Positions 25,824-34,340 of a stretch of 64,000 nucleotides of DNA are shown here, piece after piece (within the stretch, counting starts at the first letter, position 1; each line of letters begins with the position of its first letter). This DNA is from Selenomonadaceae bacterium (GTDB lineage Bacteria > Bacillota > Negativicutes > Selenomonadales > Selenomonadaceae), in the NCBI GenBank assembly GCA_017527075.1, contig JAFXQM010000008.1:62001-126000 (forward strand). The letters are read 5' to 3'. The notes beneath the pieces are model-generated. The model made no database searches. It had not been told where the DNA came from and worked only from the letters and a program-made list of their open reading frames with translations. The translations under genes and the position numbers were made by a program.

Positions 25824-27494
25824 TTACTTAAACTCGACGAACTCATTTATGTTTGCGCCGCCCTTGGTCATCGGCTCGACGAAACTGCGCCACACGTTCA
25901 GGACAATGACGCGCGGATTTTCCGTGTCGTCCAGGGCTTTGGTCAGCGCGTGAGCAAAATCTTCCTGCGTGGAGACCGCCTCCGCTTTTATGCCGAAACT
26001 GTTCGCGTAGGCGACGTAATCCATGGCGTAATCCAATTCGCAGGCAATGTACCGTTCCTTGTAAAAAACTTTCTGCAGCTGGCGAATCATGCCGAGGCTC
26101 GTGTTGTTGACAATCAGAGAAATCACGGGGAGTTTGAGGCGGGCAATCGTGTAATATTCGTTGCCCGTCATTTTTATTCCGCCGTCGCCCGTGACGCAAA
26201 TGACGCGCCGATTTTTTCCGTAAGCAAGCTGAGCACCCATGGCCGCGGGCAAGCCGAAACCCATCGTGCCCAAGCCGCCCGACGTCAGCCACGTGCGCGG
26301 TTCCTCCACGTGCAAATGCAACGCCGCCCACATCTGGTGTTGCCCGACGTCCGTCGCGTATGCAAAATTTTTTCCCGCCGTTTTCTTTGCGATTTGATTC
26401 ATCGCCCAAGGAACCGTCAGCCGCTCGACCTGGTAATCGTAATCGTATTCCTCTTGCCAGCTTTCAATCTGCCGCCACCACTCCGCGCGATTTTTATTTG
26501 CCTCGTGCCGCATGAGCAATTTTAAAATGACTTGCATGTTGCCCGCGAGACCCAAGCTGCCCTCGATATTTTTATCAATCTCGGCGGGGTCAATGTCAAT
26601 GTGGATAAATTTTTTCGCGCGCGTGTACTTGGCGACGTTGCCGGTTTGTCTGTCGCCGAAGCGACTGCCGACCGCGATAATCAAATCCGCCGCCGCGACG
26701 GAATGATTTGCCGCCTTCTTGCCGTGCATGCCCGCGAAGCCCAAATTTTGCGGATGACTCCTCGGCACCGCCCCGATTCCCATGAGCGTGTTGACCACGG
26801 GCAAATTGAACTTCTCAATGAACGCGATAATTTCTTTGGACGCGCACGCCGAAATTGCTCCGCCGCCCACGATGACCACGGGACGCTCCGCCTTTGCAAT
26901 TTCCTCCGCCGCCTCCGCCGCGCAGATGATGAAGTCCGCGTCGGGTTGCGCGGGAATTTTTTCTTTGACTTCCTGCGGGCGATAATCGACCTCCGCGAAA
27001 AAAATATCTCTGGGCACGTCGACGAGCACCGGTCCGCGCCGTCCGCTCAGCGCAATTTCAAACGCCTGCCGAATAATCGGGACGAGCAGCCGCGCCTCTT
27101 TGACTTTGAAATTATGTTTCGTCACGGGCATGGTTATGTCGAGTATGTCCGTCTCTTGGAAGGCGTCGCGACCGAGGAGCGCGGTGTCGACCTGCCCCGT
27201 TATCGCCACCAGCGGAATTGAATCCATGAACGCCGTCGCGATTCCCGTAACCAAATTCGTCGCGCCCGGGCCGCTCGTCGCCATGCACACGCCGACCTTG
27301 CCCGTCGCCCGCGCGTATCCGTCCGCCGCGTGCGCCGCATTCTGTTCGTGCGTCACCAAAATCTGTTTGATTTCTTTTTCGTCGACGAGAGCGTCGTACA
27401 GCGGTAAAATCATTCCGCCGGGGTAACCGAAAATCATATCGACGCCCCGCTCGCGCAAGCACTCGACAATCGCCCTCGCTCCACTCATCAACAT
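25824..27494 (-). CDS. ilvB: Acetolactate synthase, large catalytic subunit
   Basis: ThDP enzyme that condenses two pyruvates to acetolactate, or pyruvate with 2-oxobutyrate, in branched-chain amino-acid synthesis. It is 556 aa with the three expected domains: N-terminal pyrimidine-binding domain with FGYPGGMILPLYDAL and the catalytic Glu in VTHEQNAAHAADGYARATG, a central FAD-type domain, and the C-terminal ThDP domain with GDGGIKMTGNEYYT binding Mg. ATG at 27494 is chosen because GAGGTGA is 6 bases upstream; the frame extends further but into the promoter. No regulatory subunit (ilvN) is adjacent, so it may pair with one elsewhere or act as a catabolic form. Confidence 0.93.
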   Translation of the reverse strand: MLMSGARAIVECLRERGVDMIFGYPGGMILPLYDALVDEKEIKQILVTHEQNAAHAADGYARATGKVGVCMATSGPGATNLVTGIATAFMDSIPLVAITGQVDTALLGRDAFQETDILDITMPVTKHNFKVKEARLLVPIIRQAFEIALSGRRGPVLVDVPRDIFFAEVDYRPQEVKEKIPAQPDADFIICAAEAAEEIAKAERPVVIVGGGAISACASKEIIAFIEKFNLPVVNTLMGIGAVPRSHPQNLGFAGMHGKKAANHSVAAADLIIAVGSRFGDRQTGNVAKYTRAKKFIHIDIDPAEIDKNIEGSLGLAGNMQVILKLLMRHEANKNRAEWWRQIESWQEEYDYDYQVERLTVPWAMNQIAKKTAGKNFAYATDVGQHQMWAALHLHVEEPRTWLTSGGLGTMGFGLPAAMGAQLAYGKNRRVICVTGDGGIKMTGNEYYTIARLKLPVISLIVNNTSLGMIRQLQKVFYKERYIACELDYAMDYVAYANSFGIKAEAVSTQEDFAHALTKALDDTENPRVIVLNVWRSFVEPMTKGGANINEFVEFK

Positions 27495-27525
27495 AAAATC
27501 ACCTCGCGAAACTTTTTCCGCGCAA

Positions 27526-27554
27526 ATTTTATCACAGAAAATTTTTCGGCGCAA
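27526..27554 (-). promoter_or_regulatory. Candidate promoter of ilvB
   Basis: On the minus strand TTGCGC, 17 bp, TAAAAT, with TG one base before the -10 (extended -10). The -35 is weak. Confidence 0.45.
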
Positions 27555-27593
27555 AAAAATTACGCGCGGCGGGCGAGAAAATTTTTTCGGCGC

Positions 27594-27618
27594 AAAAAAA
27601 AATCGCCCCGCAGGGCGA
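27594..27618 (-). terminator. Intrinsic terminator after the GT2 pair
   Basis: Minus-strand stem TCGCCC / GGGCGA around TGCG, followed by nine T residues. Confidence 0.9.
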
Positions 27619-27631
27619 CGGCTCCGTAAAA

Positions 27632-28630
27632 TTATTTCTCCAAAAATTTTTCGGCGAAGAGATACGCGGCGACGAAATTTTTCCCCGCCAGATTGAGCGC
27701 GGGATTTTGCAGCTCGTCATAAAAAATTTTATGAACCTCGTGCGGCTCCGCGTTTTGGAAAAAATGTCTCATTATTTTGAAGTGCACTCCGACGTAATAA
27801 TTCAAAACTTCGTGGCGAAGGTTCGGCTCCAAGTCAAGGCGGCGCGTGAAGTTATCGAGTTCGGACATATTTTTGGTCAAGACGTCCAGCCAAGAGCGAA
27901 TTCCTTCGGCGCGAGAATTGGTGACTTTCAAGCCCGCCGAGTCCATACGAAATCGGTGAATGTTGGTCACGTGAGGAATGCGCACATAATTTTTCGCCAA
28001 GCACAAGCACTTGAAGCAAAACGTCACGTCCTCGGCGTATTCCATTTGCGGGAAGAAAATTTCGTTCTTCAGCAGGAAGTCGCGGCGATAAAATTTTCCC
28101 CACGGCAGGATAAGAAACATATCCGCCATATCCCGACGAATCCTCTCGCTGATGTCGAAAGTTTCAAGCGTCGGGGCGGCGACGTGTTCTTCAGTTTTTA
28201 CATTGGATACGCCTTGAAGATTTTTACCGCTGATTTTTTCGTCTCCTTTCACAGAAAGACATTTCTCCGCGTAAACGACGTCCGCGTCATAAAATTCGGC
28301 GACGTCGAAAAAAATTCCGAGCGCGTCGGGCAAAATCATGTCGTCGTTGTCGATGAAGGTCACGTACTTGCCGGAAGAATTTTTTATCCCGATATTTCTC
28401 GGAATGCCGGGACCGCCCGAATTTTCTTCCGTGGAAAAAATTTTCAGGCGGCCGTCGAAGTGCGGCAAAAGTTTTCTCACTTCGGCGAGCGAATTATCCG
28501 TCGAGCAGTCGTCGACGACGAGCACCTCATAATCTTTGAACTTGGAGGCGAGCACGCTGATTAAACACTCGCGGATAAATCTTTCGGCGTTGTAAAGGGG
28601 AATGATGACAGAAATTTTTGGCGCGTCCAT
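27632..28630 (-). CDS. GT2 glycosyltransferase, copy 1
   Basis: Family 2 glycosyltransferase, 332 aa, which would transfer a sugar from a nucleotide sugar to a glycan or protein. The GT-A core is at the N-terminus: KISVIIPLYNAERFIRECL, VLVVDDCSTDNS and the metal-binding TFIDNDDMILPDAL (about residue 92). The C-terminal half (about 130-332) has no motif I recognise. Its first 105 residues are almost identical to the next gene (28637-29641), while the rest has diverged. It lies downstream of the flagellar operon terminator and ends at its own terminator. A role in surface glycan or flagellin glycosylation is possible but not shown. Confidence 0.88.
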   Translation of the reverse strand: MDAPKISVIIPLYNAERFIRECLISVLASKFKDYEVLVVDDCSTDNSLAEVRKLLPHFDGRLKIFSTEENSGGPGIPRNIGIKNSSGKYVTFIDNDDMILPDALGIFFDVAEFYDADVVYAEKCLSVKGDEKISGKNLQGVSNVKTEEHVAAPTLETFDISERIRRDMADMFLILPWGKFYRRDFLLKNEIFFPQMEYAEDVTFCFKCLCLAKNYVRIPHVTNIHRFRMDSAGLKVTNSRAEGIRSWLDVLTKNMSELDNFTRRLDLEPNLRHEVLNYYVGVHFKIMRHFFQNAEPHEVHKIFYDELQNPALNLAGKNFVAAYLFAEKFLEK

Positions 28631-28636
28631 TTTGAA

Positions 28637-29641
28637 TCACCTCGCTGAAAATTTTTCTGCGCAAAGATGAGCCGTGAAAATATTTTTTCCTCTCGGATTG
28701 AGCGCGGGATTTTGCAGGGCGTCGAGAAAAATTTCCTGCACCTTGTGCGGCGGCATTCCTCCGAAAAAATCTTTCAGCAGCCGCAAGTCAACACTTATGC
28801 AAAATTTCAAAACGTCTTGCCGGCAAGCGGGATTGGCTTTGAAAAATTCCAGCCCGCAAATGAATTCGTCGACGGCGGCGGCTTTCACGGTCAAAATTTT
28901 TAACAAAGACCGAGCCGCTTCCTCTGCGGTGTCAAAGTGCACGTGAGACCCCGAAGGCGCAACCAATCGGCGCAAATTTGTCACGTGCGGCACGAGCAAA
29001 TATTTTTCCGCCAGGCACAAGCACTTGACGAAGAACACAAAGTCCTCGCCGAATTGTATCCTCGCGGGGAAGTCGATTTTGTTTTCCAACAAAAATTCGC
29101 GGCGATAAAGTCTGCTCCACGGAATGCAGTGCCATTTGCCGTAAATGAGATGCCACATCCTGTAATCGAGGTCGACGGGCACAAAGGTCGGCGCGCTGAC
29201 CAATTTTTCCTTCTCCGCCATGTAACAAACGTCCAAATGCTTGCCGTCGAATTCGTTGACGCAGTAAAAATATTTTTCCGTGTGAACGACGTCCGCGCCG
29301 TAAGATTCGGCGAGCGCGTAAAAATTTTCGAGCGCGTCGGGCAAAATCATGTCGTCGTTGTCGATGAAGGTTATGTACTTGGCGGAAGAATTTTTTATTC
29401 CGATATTTCTCGGCAGCCCCGGTCCGCCGGAATTTTCTTCCGTGGAAAAAATTTTCAGGCGGCCGTCGAAGTGCGGCAAAAGTTTTTTCACTTCGGCGAG
29501 CGAATTATCCGTCGAGCAGTCGTCGACGACGAGCACCTCATAATCTTTGAACTTGGAGGCGAGCACGCTGATTAAACACTCGCGGATAAATCTTTCGGCG
29601 TTGTAAAGAGGAATGATGACAGAAATTTTTGGCGCGTCCAT
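28637..29641 (-). CDS. GT2 glycosyltransferase, copy 2
   Basis: Sister of the adjacent GT2 gene, 334 aa, with the same N-terminal GT-A core (IIPLYNAERFIREC, VVDDCSTDNSLAE, TFIDNDDMILPDAL). After about residue 110 the two differ: this one has ENFYALAESYGADVVHTEKY and a distinct acceptor domain with RREFLLENKIDFPARIQFGE, which still aligns in outline with RRDFLLKNEIFFPQMEYAED in copy 1. The stop is 6 bp from the next start, so the pair is one transcript. Different acceptor domains on the same donor domain suggest the same sugar added to different acceptors. Confidence 0.88.
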   Translation of the reverse strand: MDAPKISVIIPLYNAERFIRECLISVLASKFKDYEVLVVDDCSTDNSLAEVKKLLPHFDGRLKIFSTEENSGGPGLPRNIGIKNSSAKYITFIDNDDMILPDALENFYALAESYGADVVHTEKYFYCVNEFDGKHLDVCYMAEKEKLVSAPTFVPVDLDYRMWHLIYGKWHCIPWSRLYRREFLLENKIDFPARIQFGEDFVFFVKCLCLAEKYLLVPHVTNLRRLVAPSGSHVHFDTAEEAARSLLKILTVKAAAVDEFICGLEFFKANPACRQDVLKFCISVDLRLLKDFFGGMPPHKVQEIFLDALQNPALNPRGKNIFTAHLCAEKFSAR

Positions 29642-29659
29642 GAAAGGGTCTCCTTTCCC

Positions 29660-29689
29660 AAAAAAATTCTGCTCACCTTGGATGAGCAG
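29660..29689 (-). terminator. Terminator of the chemotaxis/flagellar operon
   Basis: Minus-strand stem CTGCTCA / TGAGCAG around TCCAAGG, then AATTTTTTT. It lies 6 bp after the last operon gene. Confidence 0.9.
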
Positions 29690-29695
29690 CGTCCG

Positions 29696-30895
29696 TTATT
29701 TTCTGTTGAGTTGTCGGCGGGTCAATTCTTGAACCAACTCAATCGCGTTTCGTCCGAGCCCCGTCTCGCGCGAGATGTCTTCGATTGACATGCCCGACAG
29801 CAACAGCTCTTTGATTACCGATATGTTTGTCGTTTCCAATTTAAGGTCGCGGCGTTCGGGGAGCAATTCTTTTTCGGGCGCGGGCTTCGGCTGAGATTTT
29901 TGCTGAGGTTTTTCGGCGGGTTTGACTTCAGCCGCGCTGCTTTCTTCCGCCGCCCTTATCGCGTCGAGAGCCGCCTTGCGCACGTCGCGCGCCGAACGCG
30001 TGGAGCGTCTTTTTTTCTGCAGAGACTGAGCTTGAGTGCCGCCCGATTCCCGCGAAGATTTTTTTGCGAGTTCCGCTGAGGCTTCCGTCAATCTTTTTCT
30101 CGTCGCTTCGATTTTCACGGGGTCTGCGTCGACGACGCGCACGGGCTGTTTGTTTTCGGGCGAGAGGACGACTGAATTTCTCGGCGGAGGCGGCGGCTCG
30201 ACTTTGGGCGGCTCGGTGAGCGATTCTTCCAAAATTTTTTCAAAGCCTTTGCTCTCAATCTCTGACTTCGACGGCGGCTGCGCGGGGCGAACACTCTGCG
30301 GCATCGTGAGCGGTCCGAGCGGATTAATCGGTTCGGCGGGCGGCGTGGTTATCCTCGGCATGACCGGCGGCGAAGTTCTCTGCATGAGCGGCGGAGGAGT
30401 TATCGGCGGAGTTATCGGCGCGACGGGCGGCGTGAAGTTCGGCGGAGTCATCTGCGGCACGGTGAGCGGCTGCTGAATCGGCAACGGAGCTGTCATCGCC
30501 AAATTTAATTTCCGCTGCACGACGTCCATCTTCCGCTGCATGGAGTCCACTTCCTCGCCCGCGTCATCGAGCCGCGCCAGCAAGTCACGTATCTCGCCCG
30601 ACTGACCCTCACTCTTCTTGAGCAACTTTTTGAGTTCGGAGACTCGTCCTTCAAGCTGCGTTCGGTTTCGTTCGGATTCGTCCAAGACGCTTTCCAAATG
30701 CGTGACGTGATTTTCCATGCGCCCGATTATTTCGTTCGCCGTTCGCTCCAGTTCCTGTTTTAGTTTGCCCGTCGAGTCCTCAACTTCTCTGCGCTCCAAG
30801 GCGTCTTGCTTGCGTCTGTGTGTGTTCGACCAGGCGACGAAAACAATTCCCGCGCCGAGCACAATCAGCACCAACATTAATTCCGTAATCATCAC
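29696..30895 (-). CDS. Membrane-anchored coiled-coil protein with C-terminal HTH (DUF6115/DUF2802-like)
   Basis: Last gene of the flagellar/chemotaxis operon, 399 aa. An N-terminal TM helix (ELMLVLIVLGAGIVFVAW) is followed by a coiled coil (about 35-130), a long Pro/Thr/Met-rich linker (about 135-230), a basic charged region, and a C-terminal helix-turn-helix-like end: LLLSGMSIEDISRETGLGRN followed by AIELVQELTRRQL. That layout matches small motility-locus proteins annotated as DUF6115 or DUF2802; the family name is from memory. Its start overlaps the preceding gene by 4 bp. A structural or polar-localisation role is plausible; no enzyme motif is seen. Confidence 0.7.
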   Translation of the reverse strand: MMITELMLVLIVLGAGIVFVAWSNTHRRKQDALERREVEDSTGKLKQELERTANEIIGRMENHVTHLESVLDESERNRTQLEGRVSELKKLLKKSEGQSGEIRDLLARLDDAGEEVDSMQRKMDVVQRKLNLAMTAPLPIQQPLTVPQMTPPNFTPPVAPITPPITPPPLMQRTSPPVMPRITTPPAEPINPLGPLTMPQSVRPAQPPSKSEIESKGFEKILEESLTEPPKVEPPPPPRNSVVLSPENKQPVRVVDADPVKIEATRKRLTEASAELAKKSSRESGGTQAQSLQKKRRSTRSARDVRKAALDAIRAAEESSAAEVKPAEKPQQKSQPKPAPEKELLPERRDLKLETTNISVIKELLLSGMSIEDISRETGLGRNAIELVQELTRRQLNRK

Positions 30896-31218
30896 AGCGA
30901 AATATCCAAGAAGTGCCCGCGCCTCGGGTCAACGGCAAAAACGTCGTCGTCGTCCTCAAAATCGGGGAGCGGTCGTCGCTGGCTGCGATAATAATGACCG
31001 CCGCGGCGTTCTCTGCGGTCGGGGTCGTCTTTAATCAAACGCCCCTCCGCCTCTTCCTTGTCGCGAACTTGTTTTTGCTTGAGCTGAGCGTCTTCTTTCT
31101 CGCGCACCGTCTGAAAAGCATTTTGCAGTGCCGAGGCATTGTTCATATCGTGTTGAACTTGAGCCGCGTTATTTGCGTTCGCGTACGTCATTTGTACTCC
31201 AACCGGTGCAAGTTCCAT
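30892..31218 (-). CDS. Small charged protein of the flagellar operon
   Basis: A 108-aa soluble protein of unknown function. The N-terminus (MELAPVGVQMTYANANNAAQ) is followed by a helical charged stretch (VREKEDAQLKQKQVRDKEE) and an acidic/aromatic tail with FEDDDDVFAVDP. It has no TM segment and no motif I recognise. ATG at 31218 follows a GGAGG-type site, and the 3' end overlaps the next gene by 4 bp, so translation is coupled. Its place between fapA and the coiled-coil protein implies a motility-related role only by context. Confidence 0.75.
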   Translation of the reverse strand: MELAPVGVQMTYANANNAAQVQHDMNNASALQNAFQTVREKEDAQLKQKQVRDKEEAEGRLIKDDPDRRERRGGHYYRSQRRPLPDFEDDDDVFAVDPRRGHFLDISL

Positions 31219-31240
31219 TTTTTATCCCTCCAATCTTTTC

Positions 31241-31303
31241 AATTAGGAATTAGGAGTTAGGAATTAGTAATTAAATTCCTCATTCCTAATTTCAAATTCC
31301 TAA
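31241..31303. repeat. Heptamer inverted repeat upstream of the 108-aa gene
   Basis: TTAGGAATTAGGAGTTAGG on one side and ATTCCTCATTCCTAATT on the other fold around AGTAATTAAA. It lies in the intercistronic gap after fapA. Confidence 0.8.
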
Positions 31304-32965
31304 TTAATACGGTCCGACTTCGACCTCGCCCGCCGAGTTCAGTGAAATTGTGCAGTGCTTATACTCCGACTGAATGCTCTTGAGCAAATTGTTGACCGAC
31401 AGGCGCACGCCCGGGTAAATCGTTCCGCTCGCGCGAATCCTTCCGTTCTTCATGTTCGTCAGCTGCGTTTCGATTTCCAAAATTCTTTTCTCGTCGCGCT
31501 TAATCTGTCCCGCCAGCGGGAACTGCGAACGAGTCAGCGCGTTAATCGATTCGACACGGCTCTTGGGCAATTTGTTCACGTCAATCTTCGACAGCGTGTT
31601 GAGCGTCTGCATGATGTGCGTCAGCCGCTTCTTTGCCTCTTTGTAAGCCTTGCGCAACGCCTGATATTCTTTCTGCAGATTCGGGTCGACGCCGACGGAA
31701 ACTTTCGTGACGACGAACGACGAGTTGCCGATTATCTTAACGCTGACTTCCTCGCCCGCCACCGCGTGCCCGCCGGTTATCTGCCCGTGCTTGTCCTCCA
31801 TGATGAGCCGCTTGCCTGCCCTGATTTGCGAGTGGAGCGCGATGTCCGCAATGAAAACGTCGTTGCCCGCTTCAATCAGCGCGTTCTCCGCGAAGGCTGT
31901 GCGCACGTCGTGTTCGGCGAAAACTTTTGCTCTGTCCGCGCCCGTGATGCCGCCGCTGATATAAACGTTGCGTCCGGTGACTTCCGCGCCGTTGACCGAG
32001 CCTCTTATATCGATGTCGCCCGTCGCTTTGACTTTGAAGCCCTGCTCCACGTCGCCCTTAATCTGAACTGTGCCGTCGAAGTCAATGTCGCCCGTCTGCA
32101 CACCGACGCCGCCCTTAATCTCCAGCCGCGGGTCGACGCTTATGCGCGAGCCTTTGTCGACAATCTGTCCGTTGACCGTGGCAATCAATCTGTGTTCGCC
32201 GACGACTTTGGTATTTTTTCCTTCGGGCATGGGGCAAGGTCGTCCGTTCTGCGCGGGCACGGGGTCGCCCAAAATATTTTTGCCGGGCGTGCCTTTCGTC
32301 TGCGGAATGCGAATCGCCAGCGTTTGATTCTCTTTGACGAGCACGAACAGATTTAAATCTTTGTAATCGGCGCGCCCCGCTTCGTCGATAATCGGCTTGC
32401 CCTGAATTCCCAAATCAAATTTCCTGTCGATGTACGCGTTCTCTCCGGCAATCGGCGGAAGACCTTCGGCGGCGACGAACGGCACCAAGCTCCTGATACC
32501 CGTTTCAATCGCGCCCTCGTTTATGCCGTAAACAACGCCCGCCTCGCTGAGCGCGGACATGACCATTTCTTTCGTCGGGAGTCGGGCTCCGTCGCGCGTG
32601 TCGTAACGAATGGTCGCCTTCATCCTGTCGCGCGTCATCTCGACGATAATTCGGGCGTAAGGTTCGTCCTCCTCGTTGCCCGCGAAAATATCTTCGTCGC
32701 CGACCGCCGCCTTCAATGCTTCCTCGGTGATTTGCACGGGCTCGGAAATTTTTTGAGGTCTGCCGCTCGCCTCGCGCATCGTCCGCGAAAGAATTCCCAC
32801 GTCATAATCTAAAACTCTGCAGTCGCGCAGGATTTGGCGCATGTCGGACAGCTCAAAGAGACGCTCGCCGTCCACATTGGGATAAACCGTAAAATAAACG
32901 CCGTCCGGTCTGAATTCATATTTGTAACCGGAGGCAGGGCCGCCCAAGATAAGATTTTCACTCAT
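31304..32965 (-). CDS. fapA: FapA family (DUF342) flagellar assembly protein A
   Basis: A 553-aa member of the FapA/DUF342 family, found in motility operons of Firmicutes and some other bacteria. The N-terminal half includes AVGDEDIFAGNEEDEPYARI; the centre shows the family core with LGDPVPAQNGRPCPMPEGKN and the stacked beta-helix built of GDIDIRGSVNGAEVTGRNVY and GGITGADRAKVFAEHDVRTA. A coiled coil (about 430-515) precedes a C-terminal beta segment. Polar localisation of flagella has been linked to this family in other species. It lies between fliA and the small operon genes and has heptamer inverted repeats on both sides. Confidence 0.9.
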   Translation of the reverse strand: MSENLILGGPASGYKYEFRPDGVYFTVYPNVDGERLFELSDMRQILRDCRVLDYDVGILSRTMREASGRPQKISEPVQITEEALKAAVGDEDIFAGNEEDEPYARIIVEMTRDRMKATIRYDTRDGARLPTKEMVMSALSEAGVVYGINEGAIETGIRSLVPFVAAEGLPPIAGENAYIDRKFDLGIQGKPIIDEAGRADYKDLNLFVLVKENQTLAIRIPQTKGTPGKNILGDPVPAQNGRPCPMPEGKNTKVVGEHRLIATVNGQIVDKGSRISVDPRLEIKGGVGVQTGDIDFDGTVQIKGDVEQGFKVKATGDIDIRGSVNGAEVTGRNVYISGGITGADRAKVFAEHDVRTAFAENALIEAGNDVFIADIALHSQIRAGKRLIMEDKHGQITGGHAVAGEEVSVKIIGNSSFVVTKVSVGVDPNLQKEYQALRKAYKEAKKRLTHIMQTLNTLSKIDVNKLPKSRVESINALTRSQFPLAGQIKRDEKRILEIETQLTNMKNGRIRASGTIYPGVRLSVNNLLKSIQSEYKHCTISLNSAGEVEVGPY

Positions 32966-32985
32966 CCCGCGTCCTCCTTTCTAAC

Positions 32986-33050
32986 AATTAGGAATTAGGA
33001 GTTAGGAATTTGCGTTTTTCATTCCTCATTCCTAATTCCTCATTCCTAAT
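32986..33050. repeat. Heptamer inverted repeat between fliA and fapA
   Basis: TTAGGAATTAGGAGTTAGG pairs with ATTCCTAATTCCTCATTCC across TTTGCGTTTTTC. Confidence 0.85.
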
Positions 33051-33803
33051 TTAAATCAAGTCCTCTTTGCTCTGCGCCAAGTAACCGCGCATTCTGATTA
33101 TCGCTTTCGTGTGCAGCTGAGAGATTCGCGCCTCGGTCAGGTGCAACACCAAACTGATTTCTTTGAGCGTCATTTCCTCGTAATAATAAAGCGACACGAC
33201 GATTCGTTCGCGTTCGGGCAGACGCTCGATTGCCTTGGCGAGTGTATCTTTCAGCTCAAAAAGTTCCGTGGAGTGTGAAGGGTTCGTGTCCGCCACGTCC
33301 GCCGTGTCCGTCTTGAGATAATCTTCCAGCGGAATGACCGTCGCCGAGTTGCATTGGTTGACCAGCGTCTGAAGTTCTTCGACGGAAATTTCCAAAGCCG
33401 CCGCCAGCTCCTCGTCGGTCGCCGAACGCCCCAATTCATTTTCCAGCCGGCAAACGGTCTGCTCATATCTGCGAATCTTTTGGCGCATGGAAACGGGCAC
33501 CCAATCTTTCGAGCGGAGATAATCAATCATCGCGCCGCGAATCCTCACGCCCGCATAAGTTTCAAACTTTATGTTGCGCGTAACGTCAAAACGGTCAATC
33601 GCGTCGAGCAAGCCGAAAAAGCCGCTGCTCAAAAGGTCGTCCTTGTCCAAATGTTGCGGCAAACTGACCGCCAGCCGCCCGCAAACAATCCTCACGAGCG
33701 GCAGATAATTTTCGGCGATTTCGTTGCGAAGCTCCACGGATTTTGTCTCCCGATACTTCAGCCACAACGCCGTCATGTCTTTTGCCTTCGCGTCACTGTC
33801 CAT
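33051..33803 (-). CDS. fliA: Flagellar sigma factor sigma-28 (FliA/SigD)
   Basis: Directs RNA polymerase to late flagellar and chemotaxis promoters. The 250-aa protein has all sigma-28 regions: region 2 with LDKDDLLSSGFFGLLDAIDRF and the -10-binding FETYAGVRIRGAMIDYLRSK segment, WVPVSMRQKIRRYE, region 3 with ATDEELAAALEIS, and region 4 HTH with MTLKEISLVLHLTEARISQL. It is within the usual 230-260 aa. A matching promoter (TAATGTTT-N11-GACGATAA) lies upstream of flagellin in this window at 62146-62172. No FlgM anti-sigma factor is seen here. Confidence 0.95.
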   Translation of the reverse strand: MDSDAKAKDMTALWLKYRETKSVELRNEIAENYLPLVRIVCGRLAVSLPQHLDKDDLLSSGFFGLLDAIDRFDVTRNIKFETYAGVRIRGAMIDYLRSKDWVPVSMRQKIRRYEQTVCRLENELGRSATDEELAAALEISVEELQTLVNQCNSATVIPLEDYLKTDTADVADTNPSHSTELFELKDTLAKAIERLPERERIVVSLYYYEEMTLKEISLVLHLTEARISQLHTKAIIRMRGYLAQSKEDLI

Positions 33804-33837
33804 AATTGATTCACCGTCCTTCGCGCCGCGTATTCAG

Positions 33838-33880
33838 TTAGGAATTAGGAATTAGGAGTTAAACTTGTTCCCGGTTCCTG
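33838..33880. repeat. Heptamer repeat upstream of the TM protein gene end
   Basis: TTAGGAATTAGGAATTAGGAG followed by a degenerate inverse (TTCCCGGTTCCTGATTATAAATT). It lies between the TM-protein gene and fliA. Confidence 0.65.
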
Positions 33881-33881
33881 A

Positions 33882-34280
33882 TTATAAATTGCTTCCAAAG
33901 TTCATCGGGCGGAAAGAATTGTCCGCGACGGGTTCGGGCTCCGCCGCCGGCTCAACGTGAAGATATTCCGCGCGATTAAAATTTTCGTCCGTCACTTCAA
34001 AGGGCGCATCGTCCACGAAATGTTCCAACTCGCTTTTGGTTTTAAAAATCGCGTACTCCTCGCAGCACATCAAAAAAATAAAAGTCGCCAGGGTCGTAAA
34101 AGAAAAGGCTGAAAAAGTCCGCGACGCGACAGTTGCGCCGCGCACGAAATCGCTTGTCAGCCCTGAGATGAGTACGATAAAAAATGAGACCATGCCGACC
34201 GCCAACGAAATTAAAACTTTTCTGACGGGCATGATGGTTTCGAGCCAGCCGTAAAATCCTGTTGTCAAAATTTTCACCAC
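33882..34280 (-). CDS. Two-TM membrane protein of the chemotaxis operon
   Basis: A 132-aa protein of unknown function. Two TM helices are evident (about 23-43, LISLAVGMVSFFIVLISGL; and 57-74, AFSFTTLATFIFLMCCEEY), followed by an acidic, Pro-rich cytoplasmic tail ending PMNFGSNL. It begins 60 bp after cheD and precedes fliA by about 78 bp. Nothing in it matches a chemoreceptor or flagellar export protein. Context places it in the motility regulon. Confidence 0.7.
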   Translation of the reverse strand: MVKILTTGFYGWLETIMPVRKVLISLAVGMVSFFIVLISGLTSDFVRGATVASRTFSAFSFTTLATFIFLMCCEEYAIFKTKSELEHFVDDAPFEVTDENFNRAEYLHVEPAAEPEPVADNSFRPMNFGSNL

Positions 34281-34294
34281 CTCGGCGGGGCAGA

Positions 34295-34338
34295 TTAGGG
34301 AAAAGATTTTTCTAATCCCTAATCCCTGCTGCCTGCTC
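34295..34338. repeat. Short inverted heptamer repeat between cheD and the TM protein
   Basis: GATTAGGGAAAAGATTTTTCTAATCCCTAATCCC: the arms GATTAGGGAAAA and TTTTTCTAATCCC form a hairpin. It lies directly after cheD and could also act as a weak terminator. Confidence 0.6.
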
Positions 34339-34340
34339 CC

